Source: Phycisphaerales bacterium (GTDB taxonomy: Bacteria > Planctomycetota > Phycisphaerae > UBA1845). Taken from it: 64,000 nt of DNA. This document shows, piece after piece, positions 55,918-64,000 of the stretch. Location: positions 155,642 to 219,641 of the forward strand of contig JADZBE010000033.1 in the NCBI GenBank assembly GCA_020852275.1. The letters are read 5' to 3'. Positions within the stretch are counted from its first letter, which is position 1. Each line of letters starts with the position of its first letter. Under the pieces are notes generated by a model. That model saw only the letters and a program-made list of their open reading frames with translations. It did no database searches and was not told where the DNA came from. Made by a program: the position numbers and the translations under genes.

Positions 55918-58900
55918 ATGAACCAAGAATCGACATGCATGACAATGCATTGGGCATCCTCCATTTTGTGCCCGACATCAATCCTGCGAGATACCCGAGG
56001 AACAATCCTCTCTAGGACTGTGAAATCACTTCAAAGATGGCGCTGCAACTCCAGTTTCCTCACGTTTCTCTTTGTTGTCATCCCGGTGCACACCGTCGTA
56101 AGAGGTCAGACGGAGGAGTGTTTTGAAAACGCTTGTGGGTGCAGTCTTTGTGGAGATGGTTGCGGTCTACGCGATAGTGGCGAATGCAATACGGGCGGAG
56201 GATACGCTTCCGGGTGCTGTCCACACACAGAAAACGGGCACTCCGACCACGCTGGGCCGCACCTGTGCTGTTGCTCTTGCCAGGGCTGGAAGGCCTGTCC
56301 CTCCTGCAATCCCTGCTCTGATTATTCCGCCGGCGGATGTATGTGTCAAGGCAGCCCGGATCCCAACTGTCTGCGCTGCGGCTGCTGCGAATGCGGCACT
56401 TTGGTTTGGCGTCAGTTGCTCTCGCCGAGCGGCTATGAAAGTGGAACACGTCAAGTTCTCGGGTATCCACCTGTGACATTCGGATTCGGTCGCCCACCAG
56501 TCGAGGCCGCACCCATGTGCGGCGTGTTTCGCACGGTTCGAGAAATCACATTACATGTTCCATCTGGGGATACGTACTGCGAAGCGCCCATCATACTCCA
56601 GTTGTTTACAGCCACGCGGGCTGCCGGCGGGGGCGACTGTGAAGAGCATGACACCACAATATCCACCAGCAGAACAGGCACCGTCATTGATTGGAGGAAA
56701 GTTGAGTTCCTGGGAGACGTTGACGACTTCAGTGTCCAAATATATCCAACGCCATCGGAGGACGCCTACACCTACATTTCCGGTGCACCAACGCCGCCGG
56801 TCTCCATCGAAAGGAATGTTTTGGTAGTTCCCCATCTAGAGAACCTCGCGCCGGGTGATCGGCGGCGGCTGGTCGTAAGTTTTTTTGATCCCGAGAACTG
56901 CGGATATTTTTGCCAGAATCAGTTTACCGCAGGTTGTACTCCAGCGACAGTGTCGATCGAAGTCATCGCGGTGGAGGGTGTCAATTGTCCCAGCACCTAC
57001 GACATGGGCTATGGCGATGCAGGCAATGGCGTTATAGGCGGGCAACGGAGCCGCGATTTGGCGGGCTATCCTGGCATTCTCAACGCCGGGGCACCGCCCA
57101 CCATCGCTGCCGGTGCAGCCAGATTCACGCCTGGCCTTTTCGAGGACGACGGGATTGCGGTTTATCGCCCCTGCTATCCCGGAGCATGGAACTCTGCTGG
57201 TCCACAGGAAGATGGCGAGGACGGTTGCGATGAAACGGAGGAAAACCGCAGCTGCGACGGCGGTTCGGGCTTGACGCCGCAGTTCCCCTGCTATGACGAT
57301 TTTGAGTACGATTACATAAAGTTGCCCGGCATGCCGCTTCTGCACTCGGCAATGACAAGCATCATCGACTACGAGCGCCGGGTCGTGTGGGATTCGTGCG
57401 GAGAAGGGGACTGCGAGAATGGAGTCGGTGATAACTGTCGCGGCACATGCAGGTATTCCGCTCATTTTGAGGCGACTGCAACGGTAAAGCGAACGGGTAT
57501 GCGTTACATTTTTGCTAGCAACAACAAGAACGTCTGGTTTTGGTGCGGCGACAAGGACGATTGTTATTGGGAGCCACAAAATCAGCGACCTTGTGGTAAG
57601 AGGTGTTGGCGGTGCATACCGTGCAGTTATCAGTGGAACAGCGAAAGCATTCCTCTTCGAACGATTCTTGAACGGTCATCTTCAGGCTATCAGGCTATCG
57701 TGAATACAGAAGTCGCGTCCGTTCGCCTGATTGAAGGGGAGCCTTATGATATAGACAGGACGCGTCCACGAAAATGGACGGATGCAGATTCGGGTGCGTA
57801 TATTGAATTCTTCTATGATGGGTCGCAATTGGATCGACTGTCCATGGTTGTGCACAATGACGAAACGCTGCATTTGGGCTACAACAACCACGATCCGGCA
57901 CGTCCACTTGGATCTGGAAGTTCATTGCTTGCATGGGAACACGCCTCGGTTCTGCAGTCTGTGATCTCCAATCGTGAAGACACTCCAAGCTATAGCTACG
58001 GGTGGCATCCGGATTCCATCGAGGTCACACAAGTGCGGGATTGCAACAGCGGCGCTGTACTGGCATCGTACGATTACGGCCTTGACAGTTATGGAGACGG
58101 ACTAGTCGTTTCCAAAGCAGGGAGAGGAGAGGGCCCGGGCGCGTATCTCCAAGTGTACGCTCGTACAGAGGATCATCTGAATGCTGCAATAATTCACAAG
58201 CTCTATCAGGAGGACCAGAAGTTTGAGGGAGTTGTCGATCATTATCAGGGTGAAAGCCTTCACGACTTGGTGCATGAGACGAGGCTGGACCAACAGTCTC
58301 GATATCCTGATTTGAACATGACGGGTGATCCTCAGATTTACCCTTGGTTTTATGAATTCGATGGCAACCATCGCCGCACTCTTCTTACCGTGCAATCTCC
58401 CCGAGGCGTGAAATCAGAGTCCCACTTCGCCGTGGAAGGCTCCGCGCAGGACCAAGTGGACCGACGCCGGATGATCTCAGCCGGCGGGCAGGCTGTTACC
58501 TTGGGGACGTATGACTACGTTCTCGTCAACAATGCCTTTTTGATGACTAACCATACTGACATTCGCCAGAACGAGACGGAGGTGACGCGCAGCACGGGAG
58601 GATATACTGCCGGATTGATTACGCAGATTACCTACCCCCCCGCAACCCTGGTCGGCGGAGGCGCGAGCCGGCAGACGGTGCGGTATGAGTATGGTTCGAC
58701 GCGGCGGGCGACGAAGATTTACCGCAAGGTCAACAGCAACGAGGCCGAGGTAGTGACGGCGCTGACTTACGACAACGCCGGCAACGTGCTGAGCCGGGTC
58801 GAGGATGAAGGGGGGCTAAGCGCCAGCTGGCATTACGAGTATACGTCGAGCAACCGGCTGCAGCGGGTGACCGATCCGCGCGGTGTCGTCACGCGGTACG

Positions 58901-59418
58901 TGTTCACTCCCGCGGGCGCGCTGACCCGAAAATTCGTTCAGGAGTCATCTGACCCATCGCCGAATGCCGTGAGCCTGGAGCAGTATGCCTACGACGCCTA
59001 TGGACGGTTGGAGTTCGTGAAACGGGCACACGCGACCGCGCCCATCGCGAATCCGGAAGGAGACCTCGCCGGCGTCCCCATGCCCGTGACACGTTACGGG
59101 TACGATTCCTTCAATCGCATGATCACCGTCACCAACGACCACGGCGGGCTGAATCTGACCACGACGTACGAGTATGACAACCAGGATCGCGTGAAGAAAA
59201 TGAGCACGCCGGGCGGGGTTATTACGGAGTGGACGCGCGATGGCCGCGGGCGCGTCGTGACGCAGAAACTCCGCGACGCAAGCTCGTCGATCGAAATAGT
59301 CACAAGCTATGAGTACGACGCGGACAGCAATCTGATCCGCCTCGTTTCCCCCACTGAAGGCACGACGGTCTATGAGTATGACGGCTTCAACCGCCTGACG
59401 AAGGTGACACGCCTTTGA
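55918..59418 (+). CDS. secreted RHS/YD-repeat protein with Cys-rich N-terminus, apparently truncated
   Basis: The 1,166-residue product has a hydrophobic export segment (FLTFLFVVIPVHTVVRG) and a Cys-rich domain (residues 65-165, with CCPHTE, CCCSCQGW and CGCCECG). A beta-rich region leads to YD repeats from about residue 770 on, such as YGYDSFNRMITVTND, YEYDNQDRVKKM and YEYDADSNLIRL. It stops right after YEYDGFNRLTKVTRL, in the middle of a repeat array, with no RHS core terminus or toxin-like C-terminal domain. GAGGAG lies upstream of ATG 55918. The first two thirds are less GC-rich than the neighbours, with a return to high GC in the YD repeats, as if pieced together by recombination. Confidence 0.85.
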   Translation: MNQESTCMTMHWASSILCPTSILRDTRGTILSRTVKSLQRWRCNSSFLTFLFVVIPVHTVVRGQTEECFENACGCSLCGDGCGLRDSGECNTGGGYASGCCPHTENGHSDHAGPHLCCCSCQGWKACPSCNPCSDYSAGGCMCQGSPDPNCLRCGCCECGTLVWRQLLSPSGYESGTRQVLGYPPVTFGFGRPPVEAAPMCGVFRTVREITLHVPSGDTYCEAPIILQLFTATRAAGGGDCEEHDTTISTSRTGTVIDWRKVEFLGDVDDFSVQIYPTPSEDAYTYISGAPTPPVSIERNVLVVPHLENLAPGDRRRLVVSFFDPENCGYFCQNQFTAGCTPATVSIEVIAVEGVNCPSTYDMGYGDAGNGVIGGQRSRDLAGYPGILNAGAPPTIAAGAARFTPGLFEDDGIAVYRPCYPGAWNSAGPQEDGEDGCDETEENRSCDGGSGLTPQFPCYDDFEYDYIKLPGMPLLHSAMTSIIDYERRVVWDSCGEGDCENGVGDNCRGTCRYSAHFEATATVKRTGMRYIFASNNKNVWFWCGDKDDCYWEPQNQRPCGKRCWRCIPCSYQWNSESIPLRTILERSSSGYQAIVNTEVASVRLIEGEPYDIDRTRPRKWTDADSGAYIEFFYDGSQLDRLSMVVHNDETLHLGYNNHDPARPLGSGSSLLAWEHASVLQSVISNREDTPSYSYGWHPDSIEVTQVRDCNSGAVLASYDYGLDSYGDGLVVSKAGRGEGPGAYLQVYARTEDHLNAAIIHKLYQEDQKFEGVVDHYQGESLHDLVHETRLDQQSRYPDLNMTGDPQIYPWFYEFDGNHRRTLLTVQSPRGVKSESHFAVEGSAQDQVDRRRMISAGGQAVTLGTYDYVLVNNAFLMTNHTDIRQNETEVTRSTGGYTAGLITQITYPPATLVGGGASRQTVRYEYGSTRRATKIYRKVNSNEAEVVTALTYDNAGNVLSRVEDEGGLSASWHYEYTSSNRLQRVTDPRGVVTRYVFTPAGALTRKFVQESSDPSPNAVSLEQYAYDAYGRLEFVKRAHATAPIANPEGDLAGVPMPVTRYGYDSFNRMITVTNDHGGLNLTTTYEYDNQDRVKKMSTPGGVITEWTRDGRGRVVTQKLRDASSSIEIVTSYEYDADSNLIRLVSPTEGTTVYEYDGFNRLTKVTRL

Positions 59419-60344
59419 AAACTCCTGGCACATGGAAGAGGACGCCCCTCGGCAGGTCCGGCCGACGCACAGGCCGGGCGGCTCCGCGCGAGTTATTGCG
59501 CCGCTGGATCGTTGTTTTGGCCGCGGCGGGGATGTCAGTTTTGCCTTCATGCCGCAAGTCCGCCGAGTCTGAGCGCAAAGCGCTTGCGGCGGATGAGATT
59601 CTGTCGGCGCAGCGGACGGGCGGCCAGGGGGGGCAGGCGCGGGGCGATTCGGAATTCGCGCCCATGGCGTCCGCGAAGCAGCAGGACGCCGCGGCGCTTC
59701 CCCAGCTCAACGAGCAGGATGCCGCAGCACTTCCCCCACTCAACGAGCAGGATGCCGCGGGGCATCCCCGGCCCGGCCAGCAGGATGGCGCCTCGCGCAC
59801 GGGTGCATCGCCGACGGGAAATCCGCCCCGGGGCGCAGTCGACCTCTCACAAAGAACGCAGCGCGTCGCGGAGCGGATCAACGCCGTCGCCGGCGCGCCT
59901 GGTATCATGATCCTCGGTCAGGCCGGCGGCGGTGCGCGGGTTGAGAGTGCCATGATGATCACCGTGGATCTCTCAATCGCCGCTTCCGTGAGCGAGGATG
60001 CACTGGCCTGTTTGTATGCCCGGGCGGTGGCGGAGAAGAAGCTCGAAGCGGCAACTCCGCCTGAAGTGGCCCGCGGCGCGGGGCTTTCGCCCGCCGGGGT
60101 GGAACGCGCCGCGCGGATGCGACAGGCGGATCTGCTCGCCGGTCGGCTCATCGCCCAGGCCGGCTACCGCAAGGACGGCTATGGCGAGCTGCTTCTCGCC
60201 CTGCGGGGCCAGGACCCGCGGGGCGTCGAGCTGGCGCCGTTCCTGTCTGATGATGAGCGGCAGGCCGCGTTCCTTGAAGGATTTGAAAAGGCGTCAAGCG
60301 TGGTCGAAGCGGGTCAAAGCCGTGAGAAAGCGGTGCCCCGATGA
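59415..60344 (+). CDS. lipoprotein of unknown function with Gln-Asp-Ala repeats
   Basis: The start codon TTG overlaps the RHS stop (TTGA at 59415-59418), suggesting coupling. A basic N-terminus, the hydrophobic WIVVLAAAGMSVL and a lipobox (LPSC) predict lipid anchoring. Residues 90-125 hold three 11-residue repeats (QDAAALPPLNE). The remainder is an Ala-rich helical domain (SEDALACLYARAVAEKKLEAA). No family is recognised. The position between two RHS genes suggests a linked role, but that is inference. Confidence 0.6.
   Translation: MKTPGTWKRTPLGRSGRRTGRAAPRELLRRWIVVLAAAGMSVLPSCRKSAESERKALAADEILSAQRTGGQGGQARGDSEFAPMASAKQQDAAALPQLNEQDAAALPPLNEQDAAGHPRPGQQDGASRTGASPTGNPPRGAVDLSQRTQRVAERINAVAGAPGIMILGQAGGGARVESAMMITVDLSIAASVSEDALACLYARAVAEKKLEAATPPEVARGAGLSPAGVERAARMRQADLLAGRLIAQAGYRKDGYGELLLALRGQDPRGVELAPFLSDDERQAAFLEGFEKASSVVEAGQSREKAVPR
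59682..59780 (+). repeat. 33-bp tandem repeat (x3) in the lipoprotein gene
   Basis: Units at 59682, 59715 and 59748 encode QDAAALPQLNE, QDAAALPPLNE and QDAAGHPRPGQ. A fourth start (QDGAS) follows. In frame. Confidence 0.75.
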
Positions 60345-60493
60345 TGACATTTGCATAGAGCACGGGCTTTGACACTGGCGGAGTGGCCGGACGATGGCGC
60401 CCACAGGTCGCCCGGACGATGGCACGGGCGGATAGCCCATGTGTTGAGACCCGGGCATGGCTCGAAGTTGCACACGACAGGAAAGGGGATTTC

Positions 60494-61351
60494 ATGTTGA
60501 CTCAACGCGCAGCGGGGCATCGATATTTTGTCCACTGGAATCGACGGACCGGCGCCTTGCCGCCAGCAGGGGGTCGCGTGGGGCAGGGTGGATTCAACGC
60601 GCCTCCGGGCCGAAGCGATCTTCCGCGCCTCCCGATCATCGCGGCGGCGATGCTGGCCCTTTGTGGCGCCGCGTTCGCGCAGAAGCACAATCAGGACCGG
60701 TTCAAGCCCAAGCCCATGACCAAGGACGCGATCTCGGCCGAGCTGCGCAAGGCGATCGGGCTGGACGCCAAGACGATGGCGATTCTTGACGTGGACAAGG
60801 AGGATTTTCGCAACGCCGTGAAGCAGTCGATCGTGCAGTCGCAGGAGCAGCGGGCGGAGCTGGAGCCGATGGCCAAGGAGATGGCGCGGCTCGAACAGAC
60901 GAAGGCGATGCCGCTCAACCGCAAGGACCCGGCCGCCTTCCGCACGGCACACAAGGAGCACACGCAGGCCGTTGGGCGCCGTGCGGCTCCGTGGGCGCGC
61001 GACATCGAGGCGAAGATGTCGGCGGACGGCAAGCGTGCGTTCGCCAACGTGGCGACGAACGTCGGACTTGACCCGGAGCTTCGCCTGCTGACGCTGACGG
61101 ACGAGCAGCGCGAGGCCTTGTGGCGCGCCACGCTCGAACGCGACGAGATTCTCCAAAGCCCCGCGTACATGCACAATTCCGCCAAGTGCGAATACGCCAT
61201 GAAGGACTACGATGAGGCCGTCCCCGGCATCCTGACGCGCGAGCAGAACGAGACGCTGGCGGGATACAAGCGCAAGATCGAGGAGCGATGGGCCGACATG
61301 CTGATGGCCGAGGTCGCCGCTTTTGAGGAAACGAAGGACTCGGGAAATTGA
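60494..61351 (+). CDS. exported helical protein of unknown function
   Basis: The 285-residue product has a long polar N-terminus, a hydrophobic export segment (LPIIAAAMLALCGAAFA, cleaved before QKH) and a highly charged all-helical domain (SIVQSQEQRAELEPMAKEMA, then LTREQNETLAGYKRKIEER). Glu/Lys/Arg-rich helices suggest a coiled coil or an ATP-independent binding protein. AGGAAAGGGG lies 9 bases before ATG 60494. It sits between the lipoprotein and the second RHS gene. Function unknown. Confidence 0.68.
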   Translation: MLTQRAAGHRYFVHWNRRTGALPPAGGRVGQGGFNAPPGRSDLPRLPIIAAAMLALCGAAFAQKHNQDRFKPKPMTKDAISAELRKAIGLDAKTMAILDVDKEDFRNAVKQSIVQSQEQRAELEPMAKEMARLEQTKAMPLNRKDPAAFRTAHKEHTQAVGRRAAPWARDIEAKMSADGKRAFANVATNVGLDPELRLLTLTDEQREALWRATLERDEILQSPAYMHNSAKCEYAMKDYDEAVPGILTREQNETLAGYKRKIEERWADMLMAEVAAFEETKDSGN

Positions 61352-61382
61352 TTGCGAACCGTCTGCTGGGATCTTTGCAAGA

Positions 61383-61541
61383 CAGAGCCGCGACCGTCAG
61401 GGAACGGAGCGAGCGTGAAGGTGCAGAACGAGCGTAAGCGTACAGCGCGAGCGTGAAGGAGCCGAGCGAGCGAGCGTGCGGGTGCGGAGCGAGCTTGAGA
61501 AAACGCCGCGATAAGGCCGCTTGCTTGCGGGCGCGGCTCTG
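61383..61541. repeat. dispersed repeat, family B, with inverted ends (MITE-like)
   Basis: CAGAGCCGCG at 61383-61392 is perfectly inverted as CGCGGCTCTG at 61532-61541. The 139-bp interior is made of related GAGCGAGCGTGAAGG-like units. It has no coding capacity, lies between two genes, and resembles the family B sequences at 30788 and 46392. Confidence 0.75.
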
Positions 61542-61602
61542 CCCGTGCGTTCAGGTTTGGGTTATTGAGAGGTTCCAGCTCATTTTCGGAAGGAGTGGCC
61601 AC

Positions 61603-64000
61603 ATGTCCGCAGGTCGGCTTCAACCTCGGCGAGAGGCGCTGTCCGTGATCCTGGCGACGCTGGCGTGCGCGACCGCGTCGGCGCAGCAGAGCGAGACCTA
61701 TTACTTCTACAACGACACGTTCGACGTCGTTCGCCAGTACACGTACGACCGGCCCAACGACCAGACGTTCAACAATACGCTCTACGCCTACGATGAGATC
61801 GGGCGCATGACGGCGTCGGTGCTGGCGTCGGATCCGCAGCGCGCCACCTACGACGGGACGAGCAACGGTCCGGACGCGGTGACGTTGTACGTGTACGACT
61901 CCGCCGATCACGTCGTCAAGACGATCCGCAAGGGAAGGGTCGGAGAAACGCCCAACGTGGCGCATGGTCCGGAGCCGGGCGACTCCGTCACCACCTATGA
62001 GTTTGACGCCCTGGGCCGACAGACCAAGACGCTGCTCCCGGACGGCGGCGAGACGGAACTGACGTACGACCTGGCCGACAACGTCCTGCAAAGCCGCACG
62101 CTCCTGACCTCCGGGGTGTACGCGACGACGACGTATGAGTACGACAAGGCCGGGCGGGTCGTATTGACCAGCAATCAGTCGGTTGCAAGTCTGACCAGTT
62201 ACTACACGAGCGGCGTCCCCTATCGTGTCGAGCAGACCGTCGTCGGCGGCGCACGGCTGGCCGCTTCTCAATACACCTACGACAACGCGCTGCGACTCCT
62301 CCGCTTGACGAACTACAACCCTGTGCCTGTCGCAGAGGGAGACTGGGTGCCGGACCTCGGGACAGACGACATCACGGAATACACGTACGACGACGACGGC
62401 CGAGTCGAATTTCAGTTCAAGTACCGTTCCGACATCGATGCTCAAGGAGCGCCGATTCCCATCGTGACTTCCTATGCATACGATGCGATCGGTCGGCTGG
62501 TGGACACTTACGCGCCCGAGGGCGTCTCCACTCACATCGAACCGGACGCGACCTGGCAGACTCTCGCCAGCAAGATCACTCGGGAGGACGGCCTGACCCC
62601 GGCGCTGGAGACGGATCTGACGTACCACTCCACGCAACCCGTCGTGCTCGACCTTTTGATAGGCGCGGAGGGCGGGCCGCCACCGGAGATGCTGACCTGT
62701 GCCTTTGCATACAATGCACTCCATCAGGTTACAGCGACCACGGATCCGATGTCCCGTGTGGCTGAGGTCGACATGGACGCGCGCGGACAGCACACGCAAC
62801 GCATCGAGGACTTCGGTCAGGGTTTCGAAAACCGGCAGACCAATGTCGAGCTCGATCGCAATGGGCTGCCGGCCACGCTGACGGCGCATGATTCCGGCGG
62901 CGGCCCCCAGCAGGAGACCACGTACACGCACGACTTACTGGACCGCGCCACGAAGGTCGAGTTCCCCTGCGCCGTCGGGAATAATGAGGTTCTGCTCGAA
63001 TACGATTTGGCGGGCAGGTTGACGAAACAGACCATCCAGAACGGGCACGTTCTCACCTACGCCTACGACACCCGCGGCAATCTGCTGACCCGGACGATGG
63101 GCGACGCGAGCACGCCGGATTCTTATCGCCACGTTTACGAATACGACGCCCTGTCGCGCGTCACCCTCGCGCGGCGCGAACAGATCTATCAATCCAACAC
63201 CGTCGCGGCGGAGACCACCTTTGCCTATGACGCCTTATCCCGCGTGACACAGGAGACGCAGAAACTGTTCGGCGAATCCACGGGCCGCACGCTGACCTAC
63301 CAGTACGATCAATTCGGCAACCGCGTGTTCGTGCAGTTCGCGCCGACGCTGCCAGAGAAGATCGAACTGAAATACCATTACGATGAGCTGAATCAGAACA
63401 CGCTCGTCCAGGCCCGCTTCAACACCAAGCGCAACACCAACCGCACGAACTACATCGACCTCATCCGCTATGTGTATTCGGGCAGCATCCTACAGTCTCG
63501 CGTCATCCGCACGCTTTACAACGATGAAGCGCCCTATGTGAATGCCGAGCTGGAGCTTGCCCAGATATTTGAATATGATGTGCAGCGACGTCCGGTCGCC
63601 ATTGCGAACAAGACCCACTGGGGCGCTCAACAGGTTAATCTGGACGAGCTGGCCGAGTACCACTATGAGTACGACAAACGGAGCAACCCGCTCACCGCGA
63701 CCGGTGACTACGCGCTCGCCTCCAACGAAGGCTACAGTTACATTCAGGATCGCCCCACGCTGGAGTACGACCGGCTTAATCGCCTCACCCTGCTGCACGG
63801 CGAGGATGCACACAACCAGGCGTGCTACAGCGAATCCTTCACATACGACCATCTCGGCAACGTGGACGCTGGCTTCGTCGGACTGGGCAGCAACGGCGAC
63901 TGCCCCGCTGACGACGAATTCAATTTTGCCAGCGACGTGGCCAATCAGTACACGGCACTGGATCGGGACGCAGAGACCTTCGAGTTGGGTTACAACCTCC
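61603..64000 (+). CDS. secreted RHS/YD-repeat protein, continues beyond the window
   Basis: The frame is open from ATG 61603 to the window end, at least 799 residues, with GGAAGGAG upstream. A signal peptide (ALSVILATLACATASA, cleaved before QQSE) is followed at once by YD repeats: YTYDRPNDQTFNNTLYAYD, YEFDALGRQTKTLLPDG, YEYDKAGRVVLTSN, YAYDTRGNLLTRTMGD and many more. Repeats of this type form the large hollow shell of RHS and teneurin proteins that can enclose a C-terminal payload. The C-terminus lies outside the window, so toxin or other payload cannot be judged. Unlike the RHS protein at 55918 it has no Cys-rich domain. Confidence 0.9.
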   Translation, partial: MSAGRLQPRREALSVILATLACATASAQQSETYYFYNDTFDVVRQYTYDRPNDQTFNNTLYAYDEIGRMTASVLASDPQRATYDGTSNGPDAVTLYVYDSADHVVKTIRKGRVGETPNVAHGPEPGDSVTTYEFDALGRQTKTLLPDGGETELTYDLADNVLQSRTLLTSGVYATTTYEYDKAGRVVLTSNQSVASLTSYYTSGVPYRVEQTVVGGARLAASQYTYDNALRLLRLTNYNPVPVAEGDWVPDLGTDDITEYTYDDDGRVEFQFKYRSDIDAQGAPIPIVTSYAYDAIGRLVDTYAPEGVSTHIEPDATWQTLASKITREDGLTPALETDLTYHSTQPVVLDLLIGAEGGPPPEMLTCAFAYNALHQVTATTDPMSRVAEVDMDARGQHTQRIEDFGQGFENRQTNVELDRNGLPATLTAHDSGGGPQQETTYTHDLLDRATKVEFPCAVGNNEVLLEYDLAGRLTKQTIQNGHVLTYAYDTRGNLLTRTMGDASTPDSYRHVYEYDALSRVTLARREQIYQSNTVAAETTFAYDALSRVTQETQKLFGESTGRTLTYQYDQFGNRVFVQFAPTLPEKIELKYHYDELNQNTLVQARFNTKRNTNRTNYIDLIRYVYSGSILQSRVIRTLYNDEAPYVNAELELAQIFEYDVQRRPVAIANKTHWGAQQVNLDELAEYHYEYDKRSNPLTATGDYALASNEGYSYIQDRPTLEYDRLNRLTLLHGEDAHNQACYSESFTYDHLGNVDAGFVGLGSNGDCPADDEFNFASDVANQYTALDRDAETFELGYNL

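Noticed and set aside
55918..59418. RHS gene as a polymorphic toxin
   Set aside because: No core-terminal motif or variable toxin domain follows the YD repeats. The frame stops inside the array, and the next gene is a lipoprotein rather than an immunity-like gene.

Overview
The window is high-GC bacterial DNA that most likely comes from a member of the Planctomycetota, perhaps a Phycisphaerae-like lineage. This rests on gene types and repeats rather than a marker gene: a type IV-like prepilin of the kind planctomycetes carry in many copies, several GT-C membrane glycosyltransferases, secreted beta-propellers and RHS proteins, a DUF2723 protein fused to DUF1573, a TatC with a long periplasmic insert, and many dispersed palindromic repeats. 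There is no rRNA gene, prophage, insertion sequence or CRISPR array. One tRNA is present, tRNA-Ser(GCU).

Layout. 0-9 kb: a PhoB-type response regulator diverging from tatC, a small lipoprotein, aspartate carbamoyltransferase, a prepilin, a family 2 glycosyltransferase and mutS. 9-18 kb: a GT-C glycosyltransferase and a membrane alkaline-phosphatase-superfamily protein, a seven-repeat lipoprotein, a PyrK-like protein and an oxalate/formate-type transporter. 18-25 kb: pyruvate:ferredoxin oxidoreductase (nifJ) and small proteins. 25-27.6 kb: a compact cassette of SxtJ-like protein, carbamoyltransferase and zinc-ribbon DUF5989 protein. 27.9-32.6 kb: RarD, a GT-C/TPR protein and an unaccompanied two-domain ABC permease. 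32.7-37.7 kb: a locus encoding a vertebrate-type protein-arginine deiminase and a secreted partner. 37.8-42.3 kb: a DHH phosphoesterase with a PIN/antitoxin-like pair, sulfate adenylyltransferase and a TlpA-like protein. 42.6-51 kb: the tRNA, a hydrolase, a secreted beta-propeller, truD, an MBL hydrolase and a patatin-like lipoprotein. 51-64 kb: a DUF2723-TPR-DUF1573 fusion, a GT9 glycosyltransferase, and two secreted RHS proteins flanking two other exported proteins.

The most striking locus is 32.76-37.66 kb. A near-consensus promoter, a strong Shine-Dalgarno and an ATG lead into twelve copies of a 7-bp repeat, then shorter 7-bp and 8-bp arrays, then a signal-peptide-like segment. These precede a 1,175-residue protein with Cys-rich modules and the PAD middle and catalytic domains, with Asp, His, Asp and Cys of the catalytic tetrad all visible. 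The well-placed ATG is out of frame with the signal peptide and enzyme. Loss of one heptamer or gain of two would join them, as expected of a phase-variable contingency locus. This is inference and could also reflect an assembly error in the repeat.

A second theme is repeat DNA inside genes. A two-hairpin palindromic element of 47 bp lies in mutS and in the carbamoyltransferase gene, read in different frames and with compensatory base-pair changes. In-frame tandem repeats expand pyrB (27 bp), the patatin-like gene (15 bp), the GT9 gene (72 bp) and a lipoprotein gene (33 bp). At least three further palindrome families lie between genes.
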